Shown here piece after piece: positions 53,754-64,000 of a stretch of 64,000 bases of DNA. How positions within the stretch are numbered: the first letter of the stretch is position 1; each line of letters starts with the position of its first letter. The stretch covers positions 27,048,906 to 27,112,905 of the forward strand of contig OX463818.1 of assembly GCA_949825045.1 (NCBI GenBank), in the 5' to 3' direction. The notes under the pieces are model-generated. The model had not been told where the DNA came from. It was given only the letters and a program-made list of their open reading frames with translations, and ran no database searches. Position numbers and translations under genes: made by a program. Origin of the DNA: Argyresthia goedartella (lineage: Eukaryota; Arthropoda; Insecta; Lepidoptera; Argyresthiidae).

Positions 53754-54339
53754 CCAAGGATGTTCTAGCATAAAACAACATTTCCCACGGGGCATCTACA
53801 AAAATGGACCGGTGCATTCCATACCTCTAATTTGACCCGAGCGGTCATGTGTGAAGAAGAAAAATAAGAAGGGTATTAGGTGCAAAGAGTCTTCCGAAAA
53901 AGTTTTGTGGTGGGTTTTCCTGAGAAAAGGTTCGCAGAATCATGTTCCTAACAACTGCCTCAAATACACCGAAGTTAATCTCAAAAGTACTTAAAACTCG
54001 GCATCCATGCTGCGCTTGCAGTAGTAAATTATTGAAGGTGACAACTCACTAAAAGAAAGTCGGAAATGTCCAAAGATATTAGACGATACTACTAGACGTA
54101 CTTACGGAGTTACGGACGTTCGCTATTGCGGACGACAGGTTTAGAGAGAAGTGTTCCAAAATTACGTAAATGATGACAACTGTTGGGTTTAAATATCTGA
54201 ATACTCGAATAACTTTGTCGGCACGTTGTGACTAGAATATTAATAGTATTATGCAGCGTTTTTGTTTTATTTTTGATGTTTCAGTGAAATGCTTTTGGGT
54301 CGCTTTTAGACTCTCTCAATGCCACATTCTTAAAATGAT
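53754..54339. other. No recognised gene
   Basis: No open frame of interest and no repeat shared within the window. Confidence 0.45.
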
Positions 54340-54432
54340 TTGAATGTGAACCCCACCCGGACTCGAACCCGGGACCCTTGGCTTCGTAGGCACGGTCGTC
54401 ACTGCCGACTCGGCCATTCGGGTCGTCGATGA
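54340..54432 (-). mobile_element. SINE head with intact pol III A and B boxes
   Basis: On the minus strand the A box is TGGCCGAGTCGG (54406-54417) and the B box GGGTTCGAGTCC (54359-54370), 35 bp apart, as in a tRNA gene. The 5' sequence (ACCCGAATGGCCGAG) and 3' stem (CCGGGTGGGG) do not close into a normal acceptor stem, so this is a tRNA-derived SINE and not a tRNA gene. The family differs from the SINE at 56627. Confidence 0.7.
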
Positions 54433-54550
54433 GCATGATAGTTCTTCCTTTGTACACCTGAAATATAAGTATGTGTATCGTTGTCTAGTACCCAAGATAT
54501 AGGGCATCCTAGTTTGGGGCTTTAACAATATGTGTAAATAGTGTCCAAGG

Positions 54551-54575
54551 TATTATTATTATTATTATTATTATT
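54551..54575. repeat. (TTA)n microsatellite
   Basis: Eight TTA units. Confidence 0.9.
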
Positions 54576-54592
54576 TAGATAAATATTTTATA

Positions 54593-54812
54593 TGCAGTAT
54601 ATGCACTTTTTGTCACCCTCCCCGGGTAGGATGGAATTGTTTCCGTGGATTGGATTTAGCGAATAAGAGTTTAACTTCGCTTTACTGGTCGAGGCTGTGG
54701 GATACTTGCATGATGCTGCAGTGTATGCACTTTTTGTCATCCTCCCCGGATTCGAAGGAACTGTTTCCGTGGATTGGATTTAGTGAATAAAGGTTTATCT
54801 TCGCTTTACTGG
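54593..54812. repeat. Tandem duplication, two ~97-bp units
   Basis: 54593-54689 and 54717-54812 share TGCACTTTTTGTCAYCCTCC, CCGTGGATTGGATTTAG and CTTCGCTTTACTGGT, separated by 27 bp. Confidence 0.85.
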
Positions 54813-54821
54813 TTTTCTTAT

Positions 54822-54872
54822 ATGCATATTTTTTGCCGCTTCTCTACATTGCACCACCGTGGGAGATGATGG
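54822..54872 (-). mobile_element. LINE A 3' UTR scrap
   Basis: TTTTTTGCCGCTTCTCTACA and TTGCACCACCGTGGGAG match the LINE A 3' UTR. Confidence 0.55.
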
Positions 54873-55629
54873 GGGCTGGTATATTATCGCCGGAGTTGTT
54901 AGGAATTTTATGTTCCACGAGCTATGTTGAAACATTCTGTTTACCGTCAGGTCCTTTGTGTTAAGTTTAGGAATCTGCTTTGTCTGTTTATCGACAATAG
55001 CGTCCGGTGATACAATAAATATTATTTTGTAAATAATGATTTGCGCAGTTACAACACACGGTTACATCATTGGGCCGTTTGAATAAATAAAAGTATTCTA
55101 TACGAGTATATCACCTGTCATTGGAAGGAAAAACTTTATTTTCGACGTTCGCTCAGATCAATAATGATGATTTTCGCTCAAATATGAGAAATAACATTAT
55201 TGTATGCATTCGGACCACTATATTCCACCTTGCTAGAATGCAATAACCTTAGAAGGCCGTTTGGACGTCACGAATCCAGGAGCCCAATATAGACAATGAC
55301 CGCTCAGTAACAATGACCCTACGCCGACGATCAACACTAGTTATCTTTCATGTTACGTTGAAATGTAATTTCATTATTTTTGGTTTGTTTATGACTAATT
55401 TATGGGATTATCAGCAACCTTAATTTCTACCCCTAAAATTACCTATTAAAGTTTTCTTCAAACGCCATCGCCACTGAGGGGCCATTGTGCTAGCAGAATT
55501 CTCCCCCAGGTTCACAGATATTTATTGTGGTCGTGAAAACATCACCCAAAGCGCGTCAAACAAAAGACGTCGCCTGCCTTGCCAGGCTAAAGATTGATGG
55601 TACCGGTAAATCAAACATAAACATTTTCA
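54873..55629. other. No recognised gene
   Basis: Mixed sequence without frames or repeats that I can assign. Confidence 0.45.
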
Positions 55630-55672
55630 TACAGGCACGTAAGTACATTGCTTCTGGCCCACGCTAAATGAA
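55630..55672 (-). mobile_element. SINE tail scrap
   Basis: CATACAGGCACGTAAGTACA and TTGCTTCTGGCCCACGCTAA match the non-tRNA end of the SINE family at 60395 and 63310. Confidence 0.5.
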
Positions 55673-55872
55673 CCCTTAATATCTACCTCATACTCTGGTA
55701 TCTATAGAAATATATTGAAAATATGGATTCATATTTTTTAAATGTTGGTATCCTTCCTCCCTAAGTCTGTAGGCGCCGTCGAATGGGAGTCTGATATTGT
55801 TTCCTAACTACAGACAAATAAAGTTAGAAGCGTCATGAATATAACAATACCTAAATGTACTTAGAATGTACC

Positions 55873-56169
55873 ATGGCGACACCTGGGGCTGCAGCGGAGT
55901 CGGCGGCGCGGCAGAAATGCCTAAAATACGCGCAGCTGACGGGGAGCTACCTGTTTGTTCCCTTGGCCGTCGAGACCACGGGTATTTGGGGTGCTCAGGG
56001 CAGGACGTTTGTCAAGGACATTGGGCGACGCCTGAGGGACCGAGGTTTTGACAATCGTTCCGGAGCGTTCCTGATCCGACGGATCTCACTCGCCGTGCAG
56101 CGCGGTAATGCTGCCAGCGTGATGGGTACCTTTGGGTCGGGCATGTCCTGGGGCGATTTATTTGTTTAG
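55873..56169 (+). pseudogene. LINE polyprotein C-terminal domain, orphan
   Basis: The frame reads AAESAARQKCLKYAQL, TGSYLFVPLAVETTGIWGAQ, GRTFVKDIGRRLRD, GAFLIRRISLAVQRGNAASV and MGTFGS, then stops at 56167-56169. The FVP(V/L)AVET ... QR(L/I)S(L/V)AVQRGNAASV pattern is one I recall at the C-terminus of RT polyproteins in many invertebrates, where it follows the RT/RNase H region. Upstream RT is absent. The frame is GC-rich compared with its AT-rich surroundings, fitting a transposed coding piece. An AT-rich 3' UTR with an A run follows (to about 56428). Confidence 0.65.
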
Positions 56170-56626
56170 TATTGTGTTTTTTTTTATTGTATTCAGTTTT
56201 TAGGCGTGTCTAGTTTTAAATTATTAGTTACTTAGATTATTTTAATTGACGATGCACTTTGCGGATTATTTATTTTATTTCGATTATACGTTTATTTTTA
56301 ATTACCATAAACTAATTGTTAGAGCGACTGCTAAACATATAAAACTTAGAATGTTATTATATTATATTATGTATTAAAGGTCGGTACAATTTATGTTGTA
56401 ATTATTAATAAAAGTAAAAAAAAACTTTTATAAATAATCAAAATGCATAAGTAATTTAATTTAATTTACTTTAGTTTGGCTTGAAAAACAGCGTTATGTG
56501 CTGCCACCACACCACACGGCATATGGTGAAACCAAACCTTTTTGACACATTTAATGTCATTATTGTATCAATGTATCTGAGTTCTTTGACGTGTGTCAAA
56601 TAAATGCTTTTTCTTTCTTTCTTTCA
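56170..56626. other. AT-rich 3' UTR-like sequence, no gene
   Basis: A presumed 3' UTR of the preceding LINE piece to the A run at 56417-56428, then a second tail-like end CAAATAAATGCTTTTTCTTT followed by (CTTT)n at 56602-56625. Confidence 0.45.
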
Positions 56627-56800
56627 CTAGGATACCCTTTGTCGTGGTAACCAAAAAACATAAACACACACATAAACATCCTAGACCTGAGGTTTTTTTT
56701 CTGTATCCCCAGCCGGGGATCGAACCCGGGAATCTGTCTACCATGCGGAACCTCTCGCATAGTAGTCAGACCCACAACCACACCGCCGCCGCAGAGGTCG
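56627..56800 (-). mobile_element. tRNA-derived SINE, copy 2
   Basis: On the plus strand it shows ACTAGGATACCCTTTGTCGT, then CCGGGGATCGAACCCGGG (the complement of a perfect B box, 56713-56730) and CCGCAGAGGTCGGC at the head. It is the same structure as at 14070 and 60395. Confidence 0.75.
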
Positions 56801-58185
56801 GCTTTTAATATCGTCGATGTGTTATTTCCAGTATATTGCGTACATTCAAAGTAAGGACTTGACAGTAAAGTTTGGATTTTATTGCTTGCCGTTGTCTTTA
56901 AGTTATATTCGGCGACTTCCTGTCTAGTGATTTTAATTAGTCCTTCAAAAATGGGTCAACAATTTACGTGCAAACTACAAAATAAAACCAAATTTTATGA
57001 AAAACTTGTTCATTTTAATGATAATTGGCTCTGTACGATACGTAAACTTGAGACTTGTTCGACCTCCGATTTACTCACCCCGGCCCGTGCCAAACTTTTC
57101 ATAATAGCCGTACAGTTGCCGGAATATAACTTGGCCAGAATGTTGATATTATAGTAGTTTATGTGACTGATGCATAATGGAGGGCATTAAAACTCGAGAT
57201 AATATCACTCGAGAGTTTTAATGCCTAATTATTTACAGTTACATACACTAGTTTATCTACACACATATCATAAGTTCTCTTTGATGTGTTCAGGAACAGC
57301 ATGTGTGACCGGCATTGTGGCATTGAGTTGTTTAGCTTGTTCTGTAGTACCAACTTCACAGACAAAGTAGGGGCGGCACGCAGGCGGGCGTCGGCGTTCG
57401 AAATTTGAATGTCATAATATTGGGTGCTTACCTATGAAATTGGCGAATTTTTCTTCCAGATTCAGGAGTTTATAATTCGAGTAATTCAATACCTATTTAC
57501 AGTTTTTTTTTATTGTTTTAAAATTAATTTCAATATTTTACATCTACTTATTAAATTTTCTTTTAATTTTCAGTTTGATAACTAAAATGTTATCTTCAAC
57601 ATCAGTGCCTCTTAAATGTCATCCATTTTCATGATAATATTCGTAATATTTTTTTACAGCTGACACTTTTCAAAAATTATATAAATTTTTCTGTTAGCTA
57701 AATGTTGTCTCATTCATACACACAAAGTTTATAAAAGTAGGATCGTCATTCCTCAAAAAAATATAAAATGTTTGTACTGAAAATTGAGTTAACTTCAATT
57801 TCTCCATACAAAACGCCAATTTCATATGTAAGGATCTAATATGTAGAAAATTTACACATTATGGTCATAATGTTCAATATTCAGATAAGAAATGAGTTTT
57901 TACAAAGTAGTTTAACATTATGCTGATCGTAACGTGCGGTTTTTGGACGCAGTAAAGAGGGTTTATGATACGTGTGTAGATAAAAATATTAATTCTAACA
58001 AGTGCGAGTCGGACGCACCGCACACAATGGTATTCAAGTTTCTTGCATGTATAGTATTTGTACGTTTCTTGATTTTTATTTTCCTGTGTGTTTTGTATGT
58101 GGTGTTGAAAGAAATTATGCCCCTCTATTTAAAATATAAACCCAAGACAGGGAATTGTGATTGCGACCTGTTTTTTTTTGGTTGA
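56801..58185. other. No gene recognised; one hairpin
   Basis: AT-rich. A hairpin of GCATTAAAACTCGAG with CTCGAGAGTTTTAATGC (57184-57224, 2-nt bulge) stands out. The ORFs at 56882-57154 and 57934-58185 have no recognisable domain. Confidence 0.45.
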
Positions 58186-58225
58186 TTGAAGCCTTTGCCC
58201 AGCAATGGGACGCGTCGTTGGGCCC
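58186..58225 (+). mobile_element. RTE-like LINE terminal codons
   Basis: GAAGCCTTTGCCCAGCAATG encodes EAFAQQWD, the signature end of the RTE-like family seen at 25230. It is only ~40 bp. Confidence 0.5.
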
Positions 58226-58374
58226 TTAATGACAAATTACAATAAAAATTAAATCATACATTTGCCATTATTTTTCCTGTAATGTTTGACTTATTTATGG
58301 GTTTTAAAGTGTTTTTTTTTTTTGGGTCAGTAGTTGTGGGGGGGGAATAGTATTTTTTTGTCTATTTTTGTATT

Positions 58375-58850
58375 TCAGGTTTACGAAAAAATATACTTGA
58401 GATCCTCGCAATAAGCCGTTTTATTAGTCTTGTCAAACGATACAGTTTAGAAATCTTGATTTTTTTATTTGTGTTTTGCCCCCAATTGTCCCATATTTGA
58501 CATTTCTCATTATTTTTCCTGTAATATTTAGGTGAAGAACTATATTAGGCATTTTTTTCAAAATTTTATGATCAGTAATTTCGGAGAAAAGCGCGTGGGG
58601 GGGAGAAAGGTATTTTTGCGCCAAGAAGCCCTTTTATCAGAAATGTCACACGCGACTGATTTACCCTACAAAATTGCCCCCAAATTGATAATGTATTTGC
58701 TTGCGTTCGTGTTTGGGTCACAAAAATATAAAGAAAAATCGGTTCATAATTCGGTCGTTATAATCACTTTTACACACCTAGGACTGACACACGAACGAAC
58801 GACGTATTCTTATAATTCTAAAATGACAAGGCTTGTCTCTTAAGAAGAAA
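58375..58850 (+). repeat. Repeat with 'GATCCTCGCAAYAAGCC' modules, copy 2
   Basis: GAGATCCTCGCAATAAGCCG, TTTTGCCCCCAATTG, TTGCCCCCAAATTGATAATG and CACACCTAGGACTGACACAC match 15992-16440 in order. Confidence 0.65.
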
Positions 58851-58894
58851 ATATTGTTAATATATTATTGAAATATAATTCTATGATAGCAGTG

Positions 58895-59115
58895 ACCACT
58901 TTTAGGGTTTCGTACCCGAAGGATGCCAAACGGGACCCTGTTACAAAGCGTCCGCTGTCCGTCTGACTGTCTGTCCGTCACCGGGCTCTATCTGGTGAAC
59001 CGTAACAGTTAGAGAGTTGAAACTTTCACAGAATGTGTATTTCTGTTGCCGCTACAGCAACACGTAATGAACTCCACGAGATGTCATAAATAAAAGGGGG
59101 TCCCCATACCAGAGA
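58895..59115 (+). repeat. 'AGGGTTCCGTACC' dispersed repeat, 5' half
   Basis: TTAGGGTTTCGTACCCGAAG, AAACGGGACCCTGTTACAAA, CTGTCCGTCACCGGGC, TTTCACAGAATGTGTATTTC and AAAAGGGGGTCCCCATACCA. Confidence 0.8.
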
Positions 59116-59144
59116 CGTGTTTCAATATCCCTGCCGCTGCAAAT

Positions 59145-59485
59145 TACCAAAGGCTTATGTTTAAACGATCACCAAAGCGCACCTATTTTACTACCGATAA
59201 ATTCGAAACGACCGCCAGAATTAGTAAACGACCACCAAATTGTGTTTGGATGAATGATCCAGACTTCTTGTTATGTTTTCTGTACTTAAGTATATGTTTT
59301 AAGTATTTTTTTTTGTTCTTACGTGTTCAACCTAACAAGAAGGATAAAGCGTGCTTCGCATCGCTCACCCCCTTTACCCTTCACCTAAGCTACCGCAGCA
59401 TTTTGCTCTGATATTTTCTGCAATTTTTGTGTGATCATTTACCCATTTTGGGTAGGAAACAATATTTTGGTGTTCATTTAAATCG
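59145..59485 (+). repeat. Dispersed repeat with 'CACCAAA' modules, copy 2
   Basis: AATTACCAAAGGCTTATGTT, CGATCACCAAAGCGCACCTA, ACCACCAAATTGTGTTTGGA, CCCTTCACCTAAGCTACCGC and ATTTTGGTGTTCATTTAAA. It is the inverse of 29636-29960. Confidence 0.75.
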
Positions 59486-59659
59486 TTCTCATTACCGAAA
59501 CATCTTCATTTAATAGTTGATCATTTCGCGTCATCTATTAATCGTTTCAATGGCGCAATTGGTTTGACGTCGGAGCCGCTGACTGTGGGGTAGGTGTGGC
59601 GCTAGTTTCTAGTTCGGACTTAAACTATTTCTGTTTTTGTTTTTTTTTGTCCTCAAGTC

Positions 59660-59722
59660 GACTTGTACGATGGCACGGAACCCTTCGTGTGCGAGTCCGT
59701 ACTTGACCGATTTTCATTTGTA
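59660..59722 (+). repeat. 3' end of dispersed repeat
   Basis: TGTACGATGGCACGGAACCC, TTCGTGTGCGAGTCCG and ACTTGACCGATTTTCA. Confidence 0.7.
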
Positions 59723-59827
59723 CCTGAATTTAAACGCCCAAACTTTCAAATTCAAAAACCAAAGCTGTCAAAATCTGGCCAAGTTATATTTCGGCAACTG
59801 TACAGGGACCAAACTCTGCACCGGAAT

Positions 59828-59948
59828 CGCATCACGACCGCTCCGAAGGGCGTAAAATGCCGTGTTTGGCTTGTCGGCGGCGCCTATTTTGTTTGGAGAC
59901 TTACTGTCAAATACGGCATTTTGCGCCCTTCGGAGCGGTTGCGATGCG
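59828..59948. mobile_element. MITE, about 36-bp inverted ends
   Basis: CGCATCACGACCGCTCCGAA and GGGCGTAAAATGCCGT at the left are matched in inverse by ACGGCATTTTGCGCCC and TTCGGAGCGGTTGCGATGCG at the right (two or three mismatches), around a ~49-bp core. Each arm is GC-rich, unlike the flanks. Confidence 0.8.
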
Positions 59949-60394
59949 ATCACGATGCAATCTCTAGTACAGAATTGGGCCCCTGTGAGATAACCTTCTT
60001 CGGGCTCGGACGAAGGGCCCCCTCACGCAATATGAAGTATCGAATTACTGGCTAACGTGAACACAGCTGTCCCTCTGCCAGCCCGTATAGGAAAAGGCGT
60101 GACGCCATGATAACAAGCTACAGCCCTAAGCGAGTCCCAAATAGCTCCGATACTATTCCGATTGTAATCGCAGCAACTCGTCCGCCCACATCCTTGCCCA
60201 TTTCGATCCCATCCGAGGCCGGCGTTGCCTCCTCGATAGCATCTCTAGTAGTTACAAAACAAACAGTCTCTTTTTATCGCGGCCCGGTAAAAGTTGTTAG
60301 GAATCTGCTGAGTAATAAAACTTTGTTTCTAACTATAGGGGCATTGTTTTCTTGGGATTTGTACGGAGGGCTTGATTTGGCAGTTTTGATAATA

Positions 60395-60575
60395 AACATT
60401 TACATACAGGCGCAAACAATGCTTCTGGTCCCACACTAGGATACCCTGTGTCGTGGGACGTCACACAATATGAACATCCAAGACCTGGGGATTTTTCCAC
60501 TGCCGGGGATCGAAGCCGGGACCTCTCGCATGGTAGGCGGGCCACAACCGCAGCGCCACAGATGTTGTCAGAATA
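60395..60575 (-). mobile_element. tRNA-derived SINE, copy 3
   Basis: On the plus strand it shows CATACAGGCGCAAACAATGC, CACACTAGGATACCCTGTGT, GCCGGGGATCGAAGCCGGGA (B-box complement with one change), CCTCTCGCATGGTAGGCGGG and GCGCCACAGATG. Confidence 0.75.
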
Positions 60576-60595
60576 AATTGAATTGATACTATATG

Positions 60596-60703
60596 TATAT
60601 CTCGCGCCACGGATTAAGAGCGCTGGGCGACGTATGGTAAGATATTGAAAAGTGACTACTGCGCATTCAAGGCCACCGCTCATAACTCGTGCCGCGAGGT
60701 ATA
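60596..60703. mobile_element. MITE family 'CTCGCGCCAC', copy 3 (inverted, shortened)
   Basis: TATATCTCGCGCCACGGATT at the left and GCCGCGAGGTATA at the right. The core reads the other copies in reverse (GATATTGAAAAGTGACTACT) with an internal deletion of about 20 bp. Confidence 0.8.
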
Positions 60704-61544
60704 CAGTTGTTTAAACAGAAACTGTTTCACAGATATTAATAATTTCGATGTTCAGAGATCAGATACTGTGTTGGCTCTACTTCCTAGTATTTGCCTAATC
60801 TATGTCGATACAGACACCTCTTGTGTGTACCTACGTAAATGTTAAGCCTTAACCCTTAACCAGAATCGTGAGTCCATTTGGGGCCAACGCCACTAAAAAA
60901 ATATTGTAAAAACGCAACGTGTGGCGTTACAATCTTGCGCGTCTAAACTCTAATTTTTTATCAGCTGCAGTAAAATGACGTTTTGTGGGTTGCCGTTTTT
61001 TAAGAAAAATAAATAGGGATGTAGCTAAATGAGTGAGTGAAACATTCAATAAATGAATGATCACTTAGAGCTACACGTGGCCTTTTTTTCTTAGGAGATA
61101 AAAATGTGTCTCCATCTTGCGATGTGCTCGGCAGAGCATCCATGTCTTCGATGTATCAAACAAAAAAAACTAACACGATTAACAAAAACAGGTAATGAAA
61201 AACAAACACAACGTAACATAAATTTAACAATAATGATAACAAAACCAACGCGCCGTGGAGAAAGCAAAGTTATTCGTGCACTCAAAACAGAAGTTAGAAG
61301 CCGAATTAGCGAATGACAAACGAAACAAAATGGCGGCCAAGCGTGATCGTAGCACCGTAACTAAAAACCAGTACTACCAACTTGAGAGAGCGTTTTCTTG
61401 AGCGATAACTATGTGTAAAAGGTATGGATCAACATTTATACAACCTTTTGTTTACATTAATAATAAATAGATTAAGTATGATCATTATGAGTCAGTTATA
61501 GAACGATTAGATCTTCTGTGAACTGACACATTTTTCCACTTTGG
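60704..61544. other. No recognised gene
   Basis: It includes an imperfect hairpin around 61021-61072 and an open frame (61104-61316) with no recognisable domain. Confidence 0.4.
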
Positions 61545-61890
61545 AAGGGTCTGTCTCTTTAACGATTTACTTTGAGGAAAAACGGTTTCAGAAACCTCAA
61601 TGTCATTTTCAAAGACCTATCTATAAACACCCCACATATAGGTTTGATGGAGAAAAAAATATTTGGTTTGAGTTTCATGTATGGGGAACCCCCTTTAATT
61701 ATTTCAATTTTTGTATAAAAATTGCACACAATAAATTAACAATTTCACAGAATACATCTACCAACCAAGTTTCAACTGTCTAGTCCTAAAAGTTTCTGCA
61801 TAAAGTTGCTGTAACATATGGATGGACGGACGGACAGACAGACTTGAAGAAACTATAAGGGTTCCTTGTTTCCAAATGGAACCATAAAAA
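61545..61890 (-). repeat. Variant dispersed repeat (inverse of 52828 copy)
   Basis: TCTCTTTAACGATTTACTTT, GAGGAAAAACGGTTTCAGAA, GGACGGACGGACAGACAGAC, and the end AAGGGTTCCTTGTTTCC ... GGAACCATAAAAA. Confidence 0.75.
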
Positions 61891-62183
61891 TGGCACGGGA
61901 TCTTACAGAAAAAGAAATTGAGGAACTAATTAACGACGAACAAGGTTAGAAAACTGAGTTTTAGAGTGATTTTAGGCCTTGTGAAAAAACATTCCATAAA
62001 AGAGGAAGGTGCTACATAATATGTGGTCCTAAAAACAATAATAAACAATCGCAAAAAGGTGATAAGTGTTCCAATTACATTTGCAAACGACATGTGTTCA
62101 AAAGTATTTTGTGTAGCATACTTAGATATCGTAACTGTAGTAATCGCACATCAAATTATCCACAAGGTGTCGACTAGTCAGAT

Positions 62184-62630
62184 GCTACATATTTTCAGTC
62201 CTTCTGTACGGTGCTGAAGCATGGACACTAACCCAAGCAATGTGCAAAAGATTGGAAGCATTTGAAATGTGGCTGTACAGAAGAATGCTGAAGATATCAT
62301 GGACGGATAAAATTACCAATGTTGCTGTTTTAGACAAAACGCAAAAAGGAGTAGAGCTCATACGGGTTTTAAAAGGCAGGAAACTAACATATTTCGGACA
62401 TATCATGCGCAACGACAAATATAGCCTGCTCCAATTGATCATACAAGGCAAGATCCAAGGACGCAGAAGACCTGGTCGCTCACGTACATCCTGGCTCCAA
62501 AATCTGAGAGAGTGGTTCGGGATGAACACAACATCCCTTTTCCGAGCGGCAGTATCCCGTGAGAAGATCGCCGTAATGGTCGCCAACCTCCGATAGGAGA
62601 TGGCATCCGAAGAAGAAGAAGTAATCGCAA
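62184..62630 (+). pseudogene. RTE-like LINE C-terminus
   Basis: The frame reads YGAEAWTLTQAMCKRLEAFE, MWLYRRMLKISWTDKITNVA, KLTYFGHIMRNDKYSLLQLI, IQGKIQGRRRPGRSRTSWLQ and NLREWFGMNTTSLFRAA, then a stop at 62594-62596 and a GAAGAAGAAG tail. This is the segment after the RT core of an RTE/BovB-like LINE, in one almost unbroken frame of 118 codons from 62240. The RT itself is missing. The element is distinct from LINE D and E. Confidence 0.8.
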
Positions 62631-63309
62631 CTGACGATTTTTTTATACTTTTAGTTTAGGCTCTCATTTTTTTTGGGTTGGTTGATTTTGCAATTAGGAC
62701 ATATTTTTGTTAAGCGGAAGATACATTTAACTCCGCAAATAATGTTTTGTTGGGTATACCAATTTTTTTCATTATTATGCAGTATGTCAATGTATTGTAC
62801 CAAAAGTCAGCTGCCAAATATAGGATATAAGTACAAAAATGTTAAAAATAACATAGTTTAGGCATGTTGTTCAATAAAAGTTGATTTATAACAAAGAAAT
62901 AACTTGTTTTGATGTACTACTAATTCGTTTTTGATTATTATCATTATTTTAATTCAATTATGTAATTTTAAAATCGTGGGTCCCAGTGGACCCACGATTA
63001 TTGAATATCTCCCAGTTTCGTGGTACCAGAAGAGCGATATCTGTCTATCACGGCACGGACAATCTCTGAGAGAGCACTGCAATGCAAACATCTACATAAT
63101 TAAACAGCACAGAATAAATAACGCCCAAGCTATTCCATTTACTGTACAGAAGTTTAATGAAAAACAAACAATTCATCAGGTGATATACGATTGTTTGGAA
63201 TTGGGGGGGACGGGGACGACACGCTTATAGCACCGATCTTTGTCGGCATCAAACTCTTTGCCGGTGTGATTAAAATTGATGAATATGGCGCCATCTCTCT
63301 GATTTAGAA
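62631..63309. other. No recognised gene; short palindrome
   Basis: AT-rich. AATCGTGGGTCCCAGTGGAC, CCACGATT (62972-62999) forms a 12-bp-arm hairpin. The frame at 62931-63230 has no known domain. Confidence 0.45.
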
Positions 63310-63487
63310 ATACTTTATGTACATTTATATATTGCTTCTGGCCCACACTAAAACGACGCCACAACATTTTATAAACAGCAAAGACCGGGGTTCTTCTTCT
63401 CCCGCCCCAGCCGGGATGCCGGGATTCGAACCCGGGACCTCTCGCTTGGGAGGCAGAGAAAAGCACCTCAACCACACAGAGGTCGTC
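63310..63487 (-). mobile_element. tRNA-derived SINE, copy 4
   Basis: On the plus strand it shows ATTGCTTCTGGCCCACACTA, GCCGGGATTCGAACCCGGGA (B-box complement, perfect GGGTTCGAATCCC on the minus strand), CCTCTCGCTTGGGAGGCAGA and CCACACAGAGGTCGTC at the head. The CTGCCTCCCAAGCGAG anticodon-arm context resembles tRNA-Gly. Confidence 0.8.
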
Positions 63488-64000
63488 TACAGGTCAAAGG
63501 TCAAATACGATACAATATACTGTATAATTTGCGGTCTCTTAATAACATGGGAAACAATATCATAGACTGGAAGATCATGCATCCGCAGAGGCAAAAACCC
63601 AGGTGAAGATAGCGTCAAGACAATGACAACCCCGAAATGGCCTAGAAGTCACAAGATGTAAATATGTCGTCTAAAAGTGAAGAGGCCTCTGCCAAGCGGT
63701 ATGCAATGAAAATCTCTTTATAATTGTTACTAACATAAAACATTAACATTGCGCAACGCTTATTGTTGACTCAACGTTGCAATCGTTGCATCGTCTGTTG
63801 ATGATTCAACGTGAACGCTGACTTCTCAGCATTGTATTCTGAATTGCACCATGCACCATACACGAAATTGAAGATCTCAATCGACTGACGCATCCAAGAG
63901 TAATATTTTCTTGTCGTCATCTAACCCAGTGATGATCACAAAGGTATATGCTCACCCCCTTTTCCAGAAAAGGGGTAGGCATGGCAAAACTAAGACTTGC
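63488..64000. other. No recognised gene
   Basis: A possible decayed RTE-like end (GAAGAGGCCTCTGCCAAGCG at 63681) and otherwise unassigned sequence to the window edge. Confidence 0.35.

Noticed and set aside
54340..54432. tRNA gene on the minus strand
   Set aside because: A and B boxes are good, but acceptor stem arms do not pair and the anticodon arm is irregular, so a SINE head is more likely.
60107..60439. 110-codon frame with Pro/Ser/Thr-rich start
   Set aside because: Its second half runs into the SINE at 60395, so the frame is a chimera by chance.
61890..61950. Short frame MARDLTEKEIEELINDEQG as a piggyBac first exon
   Set aside because: Only 19 codons, next to a repeat end, and no transposase exon follows; suggestive wording is not enough.
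63310..63487. tRNA-Gly gene
   Set aside because: The same head with a shared ~100-bp body recurs at three other sites; this is a SINE.

Overview
This is a eukaryotic, AT-rich, repeat-dominated genomic window, almost certainly from a moth or butterfly (Lepidoptera). The organism call is an inference. It rests on a mariner element of the DD37D 'maT' type (first known from Bombyx), many copies of the 'AGGGTTCCGTACC' dispersed repeat that I know from moth and butterfly genomes, LINE copies ending in short TTGAC- or TTTGA-like tails, and an insect-type CPSF6 gene start.

Only one host gene is recognised with confidence: the first two coding exons of CPSF6 (cleavage and polyadenylation specificity factor 6) on the minus strand at 2131-2536, with clean splice sites. 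The rest of that gene must lie beyond the left edge. A possible first exon of an unknown gene (11951-11980) and a broken uncharacterised insect gene or TE-associated gene (7391-8345) are the only other non-TE coding candidates.

Layout: 1-1239 degenerate hAT-like end; 1852-1995 MITE; 2131-2536 CPSF6; 3022-3445 dispersed repeat; 4405-5840 two LINE copies of 'family A'; 6688-7148 two MITEs; 8798-12386 a run of hairpins, microsatellites and MITEs, including a 191-bp near-perfect palindrome; 14070-18732 SINE, segmental tandem duplications and a LINE A copy with an inverted 5' end; 18820-25270 a dense LINE graveyard with a 717-codon open RT frame and a three-deep nest of LINEs; 25372-36830 mostly unique sequence with a few repeats; 36835-41716 remnants of a LINE that carries an OTU-type cysteine protease domain in frame upstream of an APE endonuclease; 41826-44060 LINE A carrying two clean nested insertions, one being an almost intact maT mariner; 44220-48280 unique sequence; 48890-50940 LINE A fragment plus an almost intact Tc1 (DD34E) with IR/DR ends; 51594-64000 MITEs, SINEs, dispersed repeats and LINE C-terminal remnants.

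The window records layered transposition, not a gene pathway. Target-site duplications, nesting order and intact frames let several events be ordered: LINE A copies are older than the maT mariner and Tc1 insertions, and LINE C is older than RTE-like D, which is older than RTE-like E. I see no CRISPR, rRNA or functional tRNA gene. The most unusual items are the OTU-APE LINE, the long hairpin pair at 12140-12386, the apparent twin-priming LINE copy at 16727-17822, and several apparently unnamed MITE families. All family assignments are from reading alone, without database searches. Percent identities and base composition were not computed.
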